Assembly (NCBI GenBank): GCA_022711755.1
Contig: JAKLEA010000012.1
Location: forward strand, 114,825-178,824
Reading direction: 5' to 3'
Length of the DNA: 64,000 nt
Source: Planctomycetota bacterium
GTDB taxonomy: Bacteria > Planctomycetota > Brocadiia > SM23-32 > JAKLEA01
Shown: in pieces, positions 44,547 through 52,790 of the stretch
Layout: each line of letters begins with the position of its first letter
How positions within the stretch are numbered: the stretch's first letter is position 1
Translations under genes and position numbers: made by a program
The notes under the pieces: model-generated
Databases searched by the model: none
Told to the model about the DNA's origin: nothing
Seen by the model: only the letters and a program-made list of their open reading frames with translations

Positions 44547-44981
44547 ATGTCGGACGAAGTGTATCGAATCGCCAAATCCCTCGGCAGGATTCAGAGCCAG
44601 CTCAGGAAGGAGCTGCTTGACGAGCTTTCACAGAGCGAGGACGACCTTGAGTTCCTGTTCGATCCGCATTCATACAGTCTGAAGCTTGAGGAGCTGCGGG
44701 ACAAATATGTCACGCGGCTCTTCGTTCTTCAGCACATCGCGCAGGAGCTTTCCCATCTGAGCGCCCACCCGCGCAAACGTCAGACGCGCGTGACGACGCT
44801 TATTGCCGACGATCATCAGAGCCTGACCAAGCTCGTCAACTCCCGCCTGGCCAGGATGGACAACTGCCGCGTATTGGACATTAAGTTCTCTCCCGTTCCG
44901 GACAGCGGCTGGCTGGCCGTAATCACTTACGTTGCCGGCGCAATGCCGCCGGACGCTGAGGAAACGGCCCGCTGGACGTGA
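44547..44981 (+). CDS. Orphan 144-residue helical protein
   Basis: 144 residues, no signal peptide or membrane segment. The first 90 residues are charged and helical (RIAKSLGRIQSQLRKELLDE, DPHSYSLKLEELRDKY), suggesting a coiled-coil or four-helix bundle. The second half (TLIADDHQSLTKLVNSRLAR, KFSPVPDSGWLAVITYVA) is more mixed and ends in an acidic tail. I do not recognise a family. AAGAGGA lies seven bases before the ATG at 44547. The frame is open upstream, but that region holds the promoter, so the shorter start is right. A near-consensus promoter suggests strong constitutive expression. It stands alone between a divergent oxidoreductase and a convergent permease. Confidence 0.75.
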   Translation: MSDEVYRIAKSLGRIQSQLRKELLDELSQSEDDLEFLFDPHSYSLKLEELRDKYVTRLFVLQHIAQELSHLSAHPRKRQTRVTTLIADDHQSLTKLVNSRLARMDNCRVLDIKFSPVPDSGWLAVITYVAGAMPPDAEETARWT

Positions 44982-45070
44982 TCTCCGGTCATCATCGGGC
45001 GGGGCGTTTTATTTGATTATCTCTGCGCCCGCTGTGCTTGTGTCTTTTTCCCGCCCGGATTCACGCGCGA

Positions 45071-46918
45071 TTATTTCTCCGTCGGGACGACGATGCCGCG
45101 CATGATGATGTTCTGGCAGAAGACGAACACGAGGAAGGTCGGCACGGCAGCGATTATGAGGGCGGCGTAGGTGACGGACTGGTGGGTCATCTGCTGAAGC
45201 TGATAAAGCCAGACCATGATCGTCCACATCTCCTGATCAGGGATGATGATCAGCGCGAACATGAAGGCGCGGTAGGCGGCGGTGAAAGCGCCGAGCGCGA
45301 CGACGGCCAGGATGGGCTTGGAGAGGCTCATCGTGATTGACCAGAATTTCGTCCATTCTCCCGCGCCGTCAAGGTCCGCCGCCTCGAACAGCTCCTTCGG
45401 CAGGCTGTCGAAGAATCCCTTGAGCAGGAATATGGCCATGCCGTTGGCCGCGCCGGGCAGGACGAGGGCGGAGAACGTGTTAAGCAGCCTGAGGTTCTTC
45501 AGCAGCAGGAACTCCGGGATCATGATGACGGCGTCCGGGAAGGCCATCGTCGCCATGCAGAACAGCAATATCTTGTATGTGCTGGGGAGTTTGAAGCGGG
45601 AGAGCGCGTAGGCGGCCAGCGGATTGACGATCAGCGCCGTCCCGATCGCCAGCCCGCAGTAGATGATCGTGTTCAGGACGCCGCGTCCGTGCAGAAGGAC
45701 GTAATCGAGGACGTGGATGTAGTTGCGCGTGAGGCATTCCCGCATGAACCATGAGCGCGCGTTCTCGAAGTCGTAACGGTCAAGATCGAGCGTTTTCAGC
45801 GAGAGCGGTCCGCGGGAGGCGAGAACCGCCGGCGCGTTGGCGGCGGCGAAGCGCTCAAAGGCCTGGCGCGGGCCTTCGACGCGAATAGCCTCTCCTGGAA
45901 CCTTGTCCCTGAGCCACAATTCCCAGTCCACAATCTCCATCTCGTTTTCCGGAACTGATTCGCGGAAGGGAATTTCGCTGAAGCTCGCATAACTTGTTCC
46001 GTAGGCTTTGTTGAGCAGTTCGATGCGGTCAAGGTATTTCCCGCGCAGAAACTCCGCGAAGGGCTCTGCCTGTGACTTGTCCATGCGCACGAAGTTCAGA
46101 TTAAGCTCGTTGCGGACGTACGCCTCCCAGTCTTCGCGCTCCAGCCGGTTGCCCGGGGCCGTCGAGGGCAGGAGTACTTCCTCGTAGGACGCGTAGGCCG
46201 TGCCGTGCGCCTCGTTGTATTTTGCGACGTTGCGGGAGAATTTGGGATAGAGCATCAACTGGCGATAGACGCTGTCCAGGTCGCAGAGATAGCGCTCGGA
46301 CGCCGGGCGGGTCATTTTGAAGCGCGTGAATTCCTGGAAGAACGGATCCTCGCGGGAGGGGCGATAACGGCGGTTTTCGACCTTCTCGACCGGCATTAGG
46401 ATGAGGCTCCAGCTTTCGTAGGAGGCGTTCATCGCCCGGTTCAGCTCATCCAGGGAGTCGAATCGCTCGCGCAGGCGCTCGCGAAAGCGCCGGGCATTTG
46501 GAAGGAAAAAACGGTCGTTCAGGTCATGTAGGTGGCCGAGGTATTGCCATGTTTCCGGGATGCCCGCCTCCTCGCGGAATCTGGCGTAGAGTTTCAGCAG
46601 TTCCTCGTCCGAGCAGGCCGGCGGCAGCGTCGGTCCGCGCCACGTCAGGTGTTCGGCGTGATGAACGATCTGCAATGTCTGGATGCTTACGTTGTATTTC
46701 GATTCGAGGTAGCGGCGGAACAGCCAGTCGTCGTCATGGAGGAATTCCGGGACGGGCGTCATGGTGTAGATGTCCGTCTCGCCCTTGAAGGAGCCGGAAA
46801 CCATCAGCAGGAAGGGATAGATCATTGAGAGCGCGCCCAGGGTGAGGACGGCGTAGACGCTCCATATGAGGAGCCTCACCTTCAGGTCGCGTCTTCCTAT
46901 CGCGCTGATGATGGGCAT
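45071..46918 (-). CDS. MalG-type ABC permease with a ~360-residue repeat-bearing insertion
   Basis: 615 residues, about twice the usual 280. Residues 14-41 form the first membrane helix, directly followed by the loop start SGSFKGETDIYTMTP. The rest of the permease resumes at about 405 with five helices and the ATPase-docking EAA loop EAADLDGAGEWTKFWSITM (512-530). Between them lies an extracytoplasmic insertion with three related units: RERFDSLDELNRAMNASYES, AKYNEAHGTAYASYEEVLLP and RGKYLDRIELLNKAYGTSYA, the last two followed by a DWE-containing helix. The units resemble helical segments seen in GH42-type enzymes by eye. It is encoded one base after the SBP-permease fusion (TGACATG), so the two are coupled. 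It forms the second half of a CUT1-type sugar importer. Confidence 0.85.
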   Translation of the reverse strand: MPIISAIGRRDLKVRLLIWSVYAVLTLGALSMIYPFLLMVSGSFKGETDIYTMTPVPEFLHDDDWLFRRYLESKYNVSIQTLQIVHHAEHLTWRGPTLPPACSDEELLKLYARFREEAGIPETWQYLGHLHDLNDRFFLPNARRFRERLRERFDSLDELNRAMNASYESWSLILMPVEKVENRRYRPSREDPFFQEFTRFKMTRPASERYLCDLDSVYRQLMLYPKFSRNVAKYNEAHGTAYASYEEVLLPSTAPGNRLEREDWEAYVRNELNLNFVRMDKSQAEPFAEFLRGKYLDRIELLNKAYGTSYASFSEIPFRESVPENEMEIVDWELWLRDKVPGEAIRVEGPRQAFERFAAANAPAVLASRGPLSLKTLDLDRYDFENARSWFMRECLTRNYIHVLDYVLLHGRGVLNTIIYCGLAIGTALIVNPLAAYALSRFKLPSTYKILLFCMATMAFPDAVIMIPEFLLLKNLRLLNTFSALVLPGAANGMAIFLLKGFFDSLPKELFEAADLDGAGEWTKFWSITMSLSKPILAVVALGAFTAAYRAFMFALIIIPDQEMWTIMVWLYQLQQMTHQSVTYAALIIAAVPTFLVFVFCQNIIMRGIVVPTEK

Positions 46919-46919
46919 G

Positions 46920-49439
46920 TCAGAGTTTTGAGCCTTCGGCCTTGAATTCCATGTTTCTGAGGCGCTGGAGCTGCATTACGGTGAAACCTATCAGGAGGGC
47001 GGCCATCATCCAGGCCATGGCCGTGGCCAGCCCGAATTTCAGGTACATGAAAGCGGTGTAGAAAATCTGAAGCGCGGCGACCTCCGTGGCGCCGTTGGGG
47101 GAATACGGTCCGCCGCCTGTCATGATGAACATGAACTCCGAGGTCTGGAACGCTCCGACGAACGTCCCTATGAACTGGATGATAATGAGCGCCTTTAGCG
47201 AAGGGAGCGTGATGTGGAAGAGCTTGTGCAGCGGGCCAGCCCCGTCAATGTCGCCCGCCTCGTAGATGTCCTCCGGGACGGTTTTGAGCGCGGCCAGGTA
47301 GATAAGGCAGCCCGGTCCGGCGCTGAACCAGACGACTGGCAGGATGCAGCAGACGAGCGCCCAGTTGGGGTCCTGAAGCCAGTTGCGGCTTGCGTTGAAG
47401 GACGTTCCGAAGACCTTGTTGACGACCCAGACGGCCTGGCTCATAAGCCCCTCTGGAGCGTAGAAGCTCTTCCAGAGAAACATGGCAATCAGACCGGTGA
47501 TGACGGCGGGGAGGTAGTAGATCGTGCGATAAATGATTTTACCGCGCGGGACTTCGTGCAGTAGGACTGCCAGGATGATCGGGGCGATAAAGGCGGACAG
47601 CATGAAAAGGACGACCCACTTGACGCTGATCCACATGGAATACCAGAACTGGGCGTCCCAGAGAACGGCGGCGAAGTTATCAAGACCAATCCACGGCGAA
47701 TCGCCCATGACGCGATAGTCCTGGAACGCGATGATCATGCCGCTGACCAGCGGGTAGTATCGCCAGAGCGCGATGCTGCCGACCGCGGGGAACAGAATGA
47801 CGTAGGCCCAGCGGTAACGGCGGAACTGCCATCTCCCGCGCCCGCCAATGACCATCTCCGGGGGGGCGAACGTCTTCATCACGCGACGCATCATGAGGAC
47901 AAAGACGACCGAGATGAAGATGACGGCCCCCATCGCGACGCGATTGCGCAGGCTGCGTTCCTCCGGGGTGAGGATGCCGATCATGCGCTCGTTGGCTTCG
48001 GCGACTCCGGCCTTGAGAATCTCCCTGATTCGCTTCTGGGCCAGGTCGTAGCGCTTGTCGGCGATGTTGCGCCTGACTTCGCTGTCGTTTATCACCTGCC
48101 CCAGCGGGCGGGCCATGTAGCGATAAACCTGCTGGCAGTTCTTTCCGTAGGGTTCCGGCTTTCCGTTGTGCTGCGCCTCGTTCCAGATATCCTCCCATCC
48201 CTTCGGCACCAGGCGAAGGTATTCCGTGTAGCCGAACTGTCGGAGGAATTTGGGATTGACGAACTGGCCGAATCCGCTTTCGACCATCGCCTTCGTGCGG
48301 ATGCCGCGCGCCTCCTCGCCGTCGAACCAGTGGATGTAATCCCACGCCGCCTGTCGCCGCGCGGGGTCCTTGATGCCGGCAAACATGCCGAGCATGGCGC
48401 AGTTGTATTCGCTTCCCCTGATGCCGTTGCGGCAGTCGTAGACCCCGTTCTCGTCAATCGAGGTCGGCCCGCGTGGCACGGGGCCGAAACCGACCATCTC
48501 CGGGTCGTCCTTGGCGATGACCTGCTCGTCCAGGTAGTTGAAGACCATGCCGACCTGTCCGCGGTCCCATTTCATGGTATAGAGGCCGGCCCATGTGTCG
48601 CCGTAAGCGCAACCGTTGATTGTCCTGCCGTCTTTCTGGAAGGGTTCGTTGAGCAGGCGCGCATACATCAGCGCCGCAGTCGCCGCCTCGTCCGAATCGA
48701 AGGCGCAGCGCCAGTCGCCCTTCTCATCCTGCACGACGGCCTCCGCGCCGGCCGACCAAAGGAAGCTCATGAACTGCCAGGAGCATTCCTCCCCGCCGAC
48801 CACGCCAAGCCCGGTTATGTTCTTTTCGGGGTTGGTGAGTTTGCGGGCGAATTCCAGAAGCTCATTCCAATCCTCCGGCGCCCGGTCGGGCAATCCGGCC
48901 TCCTGGAAGAGGTCGCGCCTGTAGAAAAGGCCCATGACAAGCCCCCTGACCGGCAGCGCCCAGACGTGCTCCTGCCCGTCCGGCCCCTTGCGCTTGATGA
49001 CCGGCCATGCGGGCGGCGGGACGCGGCGATTGCGCTCTTCTTCCGGAAGCTTGTAGAACCATTCGTCCAGCGGTTGGAGGAAGCCCTGGCTTATGTAAGT
49101 GTGCGACTGGCGGAAGTTGACGTAAATGACTTCGGGGCTGATGTCCCCGGCGATCTGCATCAGGGGGATGATATCGAAGTCCTTATTCTCGATCTTCATG
49201 CCCGTCCCCGGCTCGCACCGGATCCGGGGATGTTTCCTATAGAACGCGGAAATGACCTTGCGGGTTGACTGCGCGTCCGCGTCGGTCGCCGTAGGAATCG
49301 GCAGACCCCAGACGCGGATGGTCATTTCCTTTTCCGTGAGGTCGGCATCCTGGGCGGCGGGAAGATGGCGATTGAATAAGAGAACGAGCGTAAAGATAGA
49401 ATACGCAACGCGCAACAGGTGGCGTTCCGTGGAATCCAC
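46920..49439 (-). CDS. Fused solute-binding protein and MalF-type ABC permease
   Basis: About 839 residues from the GTG at 49439, with GGGGA nine bases upstream. This start avoids the 41-bp overlap with the preceding gene that the ATG at 49499 would give. A signal-like helix (RVAYSIFTLVLLF) leads into a CUT1-type binding domain (residues 40-480: IRVWGLPIPTATDADAQSTR, GLVMGLFYRRDLFQEAGLPD, NYLDEQVIAKDDPEMVGFGP). A membrane helix near 500-520 (VAMGAVIFISVVFVLMM) links it to a six-helix permease (YRWAYVILFPAVGSIALW onward) with the EAA loop EAGDIDGAGPLHKLFHITLP. One polypeptide thus carries receptor and channel. The partner permease follows directly; no ATP-binding subunit is encoded in the window. 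Confidence 0.9.
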   Translation of the reverse strand: MDSTERHLLRVAYSIFTLVLLFNRHLPAAQDADLTEKEMTIRVWGLPIPTATDADAQSTRKVISAFYRKHPRIRCEPGTGMKIENKDFDIIPLMQIAGDISPEVIYVNFRQSHTYISQGFLQPLDEWFYKLPEEERNRRVPPPAWPVIKRKGPDGQEHVWALPVRGLVMGLFYRRDLFQEAGLPDRAPEDWNELLEFARKLTNPEKNITGLGVVGGEECSWQFMSFLWSAGAEAVVQDEKGDWRCAFDSDEAATAALMYARLLNEPFQKDGRTINGCAYGDTWAGLYTMKWDRGQVGMVFNYLDEQVIAKDDPEMVGFGPVPRGPTSIDENGVYDCRNGIRGSEYNCAMLGMFAGIKDPARRQAAWDYIHWFDGEEARGIRTKAMVESGFGQFVNPKFLRQFGYTEYLRLVPKGWEDIWNEAQHNGKPEPYGKNCQQVYRYMARPLGQVINDSEVRRNIADKRYDLAQKRIREILKAGVAEANERMIGILTPEERSLRNRVAMGAVIFISVVFVLMMRRVMKTFAPPEMVIGGRGRWQFRRYRWAYVILFPAVGSIALWRYYPLVSGMIIAFQDYRVMGDSPWIGLDNFAAVLWDAQFWYSMWISVKWVVLFMLSAFIAPIILAVLLHEVPRGKIIYRTIYYLPAVITGLIAMFLWKSFYAPEGLMSQAVWVVNKVFGTSFNASRNWLQDPNWALVCCILPVVWFSAGPGCLIYLAALKTVPEDIYEAGDIDGAGPLHKLFHITLPSLKALIIIQFIGTFVGAFQTSEFMFIMTGGGPYSPNGATEVAALQIFYTAFMYLKFGLATAMAWMMAALLIGFTVMQLQRLRNMEFKAEGSKL

Positions 49440-49458
49440 TGTTCCGGTTCCCCGCCAA

Positions 49459-51030
49459 TCAGTGCTGGACGTAGCCGAGGCCGCGAAGCTGCTTGTCAAT
49501 CTCTTCGGCGGATGCTCCGTCCTTCCAGTGTTTCTGCACTATTTCCCGATCCGTTTTCCGGATCGGCGCTGCTGCAAGATAGTCCGTCCGCAGGCATTCG
49601 GTCAATACTCTCCCGTCAATCTGTTCCGGTATCGGCAATCCAAGCAGGTGAAGAACCGTCGGGGCGACGTCAATGATTGCGGCGTTGGCGGCATGACTTC
49701 CGGGCGCAATTCCTCTGCCGTAGAGCAGCAACACGCCGTAAGGCCGATGATCGGCGGAATACATGTGGTCCGTCACGGCGACCCGACGCATGAAGCCCGG
49801 ACCGCTGTAATCCCATCCGTTCACTGTGAGATACCCCGGCTCCTCAAGACCGATGACGTCTGGCCCCTCCTGGGCATACGGCCCTTTGTATATTTCCGAG
49901 TTGACCCAGACGCTCTGCATCACGGGTTTGCCGCTGGTCGGGTCCTTCAGTTCCCGCAGTTCCTTGGCCAGCCTTTCCCGCGTCTGCGTGATCAATGGCT
50001 GCATGTCTTCGCCGTCATCAAGATACTCGGCCGGCCTGATCTTGAAGCATGCGTATATCCCGTCAATCGGCCTGACCTTGAGCTTCCCGTCGGGAAAGTT
50101 GGCCTTAAGGAAACCGGGACCGCTTATCGTTGTGTGCAGAGGGCCGAAACCATGATCGCTGAGCACTACCAGAACGTCATCATCCCTCATTCGGGTCATG
50201 ACGTCTCCGAGCGCGGCGTCCATGCGTTTGTATGTATCCAGCACCGCGCTGCCAAGCGTCTTCGCCATGTCGGGATCGTGGAGAATGTGGTTCTTGTCCA
50301 TGAAGCGCCAGTAGTGATGCTGAATTCTGTCCGTGATGGTCAATACGTGCCAGAAGAGCTTGTAGCGCTCGGAATCCATCAGGCGGAGGCCTGTTCGCCA
50401 TCTTCGTGACTCTTCATCCGTCAGCTTGGCAAACGTCTGCGCCTCTTCGCCCGGCCTCATGCCGGGGGTGTGCGCATCAAGCGGCCAGTCCGCAAATTCG
50501 GCCGCGCGCGACGGCGGATATACCCAGGGTTGGTCCTTGATGATCGGGAACCCGCTGATCATCAGCCCGTTGACCGTTTCCGCCGGGGACGTGACCGGCA
50601 TGTTGACCACTACGACCGGCAGGCCGGCCTCCGAAGCCAACTGCCAGACCGCCTTGCACTTGCGCTCGCCGGAATTGACGGGTGTATTGGCGTATCGCGA
50701 TCCCGTCCAATGCCAGCCGGCGAAAAATCCGAAAACGTTATTCTTGCCCGGGTTGACGCCCGTGCCTGCGGCAGTCCAGGCGGTAGGACTTATGGGCGGG
50801 AGCGTGGAGGCGAGCGGGCCTTGCGCCCCCTCCTTCATGATCCTGGCGAAGTTGGGAAGCTCTCCGGACTCCACCCAGGGCTTCACGAGATCGAAGGTGA
50901 TTCCGTCAATCCCGATGACGAAGACGCGGTTGCGGCATTCTGTCGGATGGTTGACTGCGTAGAAGACTCCCGCTGAAACCGCCAGCGCCGCCAGAAGGCC
51001 GACCGCCATTGGTGTAAGTTTATCCCGCAT
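49459..51030 (-). CDS. Alkaline-phosphatase-superfamily phosphodiesterase
   Basis: 523 residues. An N-terminal hydrophobic helix (MAVGLLAALAVSAGVFYAVN) acts as signal or anchor. The catalytic part begins FVIGIDGITFDLVKPWVESG, where Asp binds metal. It continues with STLPPISPTAWTAAGTGVNP, which carries the expected Thr nucleophile, and with DDDVLVVLSDHGFGPLHTTI and TDHMYSADHRPYGVLLLYG for the second metal. This is the PF01663-like type I phosphodiesterase/nucleotide pyrophosphatase pattern. GAAGGA lies just upstream of the ATG. It is the gene before the SBP-permease fusion, separated from its GTG by 19 bp, so it is probably in the importer operon. Perhaps it removes a phosphate or phosphodiester group from the imported glycan; this is inference. 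A TATAAT lies 50 bp upstream (51086-51081, minus) without a clear -35. Confidence 0.85.
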   Translation of the reverse strand: MRDKLTPMAVGLLAALAVSAGVFYAVNHPTECRNRVFVIGIDGITFDLVKPWVESGELPNFARIMKEGAQGPLASTLPPISPTAWTAAGTGVNPGKNNVFGFFAGWHWTGSRYANTPVNSGERKCKAVWQLASEAGLPVVVVNMPVTSPAETVNGLMISGFPIIKDQPWVYPPSRAAEFADWPLDAHTPGMRPGEEAQTFAKLTDEESRRWRTGLRLMDSERYKLFWHVLTITDRIQHHYWRFMDKNHILHDPDMAKTLGSAVLDTYKRMDAALGDVMTRMRDDDVLVVLSDHGFGPLHTTISGPGFLKANFPDGKLKVRPIDGIYACFKIRPAEYLDDGEDMQPLITQTRERLAKELRELKDPTSGKPVMQSVWVNSEIYKGPYAQEGPDVIGLEEPGYLTVNGWDYSGPGFMRRVAVTDHMYSADHRPYGVLLLYGRGIAPGSHAANAAIIDVAPTVLHLLGLPIPEQIDGRVLTECLRTDYLAAAPIRKTDREIVQKHWKDGASAEEIDKQLRGLGYVQH

Positions 51031-51154
51031 CGGGTGTTCCTTCCGGGCTGCCGTTTGAGATTCGCATTACTTATTCAAACATTATATTCGTCCGGACTGG
51101 CGGAACATAACAATTTCAAGAATGGAAGCGGGGAGATGCAGCGGCGGGATGAAA

Positions 51155-52363
51155 TCAGACTTGTGACAATTCGTGCGCCTTCTGGAAGCAGCGGTGCGCT
51201 TCGGCCTTGACCCCGAACAGCGCCAGAATCGCGCCCTTCTGATACCAGGCGTCGGGGGAGTTCGGGTTCGACTCGATTGCCTTTTCTATGAATTCCGATG
51301 CCTCTTCGAACTTGCCCATCCTGCTCAGCACGACCCCTTTATTCATCAGCGCCGGAGCGTACTTCGGATTGACGGACAATGCTTCTTCAAAGCAGAAGAG
51401 CGCAACTTCATATTGCCTGAGGGCTATGAACTTGATTCCCTTGTCCACCCTGACCTTGGCGGCCCGCGGGTTGAAATCGAGGACCTGGCCTTTTGGCGGG
51501 GTCGTGGTTTCCCGCGTGAGCCATTGCCCCTTCTGCGGCGCGATCGAATAATCGTCCTGCGGCTGCTGGACCACCGCCGTCGGCTCCTCTTCCCATGCCT
51601 GCCGGGGCTTTTTCCCCGGTTCTGCCGCGATTGCTGGAATCGGCGCCAGCGCGGCAGGCTGCGCCTTCTCCTTTTCAACCGCAGTGGGATTGGCCGGTAT
51701 CTGCGGAATCCTGTATCGTCCGCTCGGCGGGGATGGAGCCGTATCTTCCACCGGTTCGAGGGGCTGGACCATCTGAGGGGCTGCGCCATCCTCGATTACC
51801 ATCACCGGCGCAACATCGCCTCCGTCATCCATGACTTCGGCCTCGATAACCTCTCCCTGGACAATTTCACCTTCGATAATATCGGTCTGAAGAACCTCTG
51901 CCTGCGCCACTTCAACGGGGGCCGGGGCTGGTTTTGCCGGCGGCGGGGCCTGGTCCTTCATGAAGGATGCCCTGGCTGTCTGCAGCCTGCCCTTGCCGAA
52001 ACGCCCGTCGTCCAGCGCCGGGTTCAACCTCACGGCCTCGCGGAAGCAGAAGCGAGCCTCCTCTGACCGCCCCAGTTTTTCAAGCGTTATGGCCTTATCG
52101 TACCAGCTTTCGGCATGTTTGGAATCAACGGCAATGGCCTTGTCATAACAATCAACGGCTTCCTGATATAGCTTCAGTTCCTGCAGAAGGCCCCCCTTGA
52201 CGTAATAGGCGGCCATGAGCCTTGAGTTGGCGCTGATCGCATGGTCAAGGGCTTCGATAGCCTCCTGGACGTGGCCGCGCTGGGCGAAACCTATGCCTTT
52301 GCTGTAATACTCCCTGGCAAGGCTGTCCGTCCTGTTGTCAGGAGCATCCGGGCACAAATCCAC
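51155..52363 (-). CDS. Cytoplasmic TPR protein with acidic/proline-rich linker
   Basis: 402 residues. TPR units occupy residues 15-130 (SKGIGFAQRGHVQEAIEALD, YDKAITLEKLGRSEEARFCF) and 310-400 (FIALRQYEVALFCFEEALSV, NKGVVLSRMGKFEEASEFIE). They are joined by a linker of about 170 residues that is rich in Pro, Ala, Glu, Val and Ile, with a repeated VxAEVxxxEIxxGE-type pattern (ILQ/EGE/QGE/EAE). No signal peptide is visible. The GTG at 52363 lies only three bases after GGAGG; a TTG two codons downstream has nine-base spacing and may be the real start. It is the first gene of the minus-strand run leading to the importer. A scaffolding role is likely; no specific partner can be named. Confidence 0.75.
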   Translation of the reverse strand: MDLCPDAPDNRTDSLAREYYSKGIGFAQRGHVQEAIEALDHAISANSRLMAAYYVKGGLLQELKLYQEAVDCYDKAIAVDSKHAESWYDKAITLEKLGRSEEARFCFREAVRLNPALDDGRFGKGRLQTARASFMKDQAPPPAKPAPAPVEVAQAEVLQTDIIEGEIVQGEVIEAEVMDDGGDVAPVMVIEDGAAPQMVQPLEPVEDTAPSPPSGRYRIPQIPANPTAVEKEKAQPAALAPIPAIAAEPGKKPRQAWEEEPTAVVQQPQDDYSIAPQKGQWLTRETTTPPKGQVLDFNPRAAKVRVDKGIKFIALRQYEVALFCFEEALSVNPKYAPALMNKGVVLSRMGKFEEASEFIEKAIESNPNSPDAWYQKGAILALFGVKAEAHRCFQKAHELSQV

Positions 52364-52790
52364 CGTCCTCCGTCGGTCTGGTAATCATGCGGCAATGTGA
52401 TGCCAACCGCGCCTGCCATCTTATCTGTGTCCAACATAAATACTTGATCCCGAATTCTACCTTTATTAATGCCGGGATACAAGATTCTTTTTAAGGTTAA
52501 AGAGGGGGGGCGGCGGATGGGGGGTTTGTCCCGGCGCAGTCGTTCCGGCGTCGGTCATATTACTTGCGGGCGGGGATACCTGCCATGCCTCTGCGGTTCC
52601 TGTCTTGATTTGCCTTCTTCATTCAACTATCATGCTCATCATTCGGGGTTGGCGCGGCGTTGTCCGATTGTCGGGACGACTCGCGCAGCATCAATGTTCA
52701 AATGTTAAGTCATGCGGGCCGCGACCGAAAGGCGCGGACGCCAGGGATTCTTTTGTCGCGTCGGAGTCGAATTCGAAGGGAGGATTTGCT
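52364..52790. other. Intergenic region between divergent genes
   Basis: 427 bp between the TPR gene (minus) and the first dehydrogenase gene (plus). It holds the candidate plus-strand promoter at 52605-52633 and, on the minus strand, a weaker TTGTAT-17-TAGAAT pair around 52450-52485. A seven-G run lies near 52505. I see no RNA gene, riboswitch or small coding frame with a plausible ribosome site. The plus-strand frame running through it lacks homology before 52791. Confidence 0.5.
52605..52633 (+). promoter_or_regulatory. Candidate promoter of the dehydrogenase-isomerase cluster
   Basis: TTGATT (52605-52610), a 17-base spacer and TATCAT (52628-52633). The leader to the ATG at 52791 would be about 150 bases, long enough for regulation, though no conserved structure is recognised in it. 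Confidence 0.45.

Noticed and set aside
48168..49268. Plus-strand open frame antisense to the SBP-permease fusion
   Set aside because: The minus-strand domain motifs and EAA loop are unequivocal. The opposite frame shows no family features.
45071..52363. ABC ATPase gene near the importer
   Set aside because: No Walker A or ABC signature was found in any frame here or elsewhere in the window.
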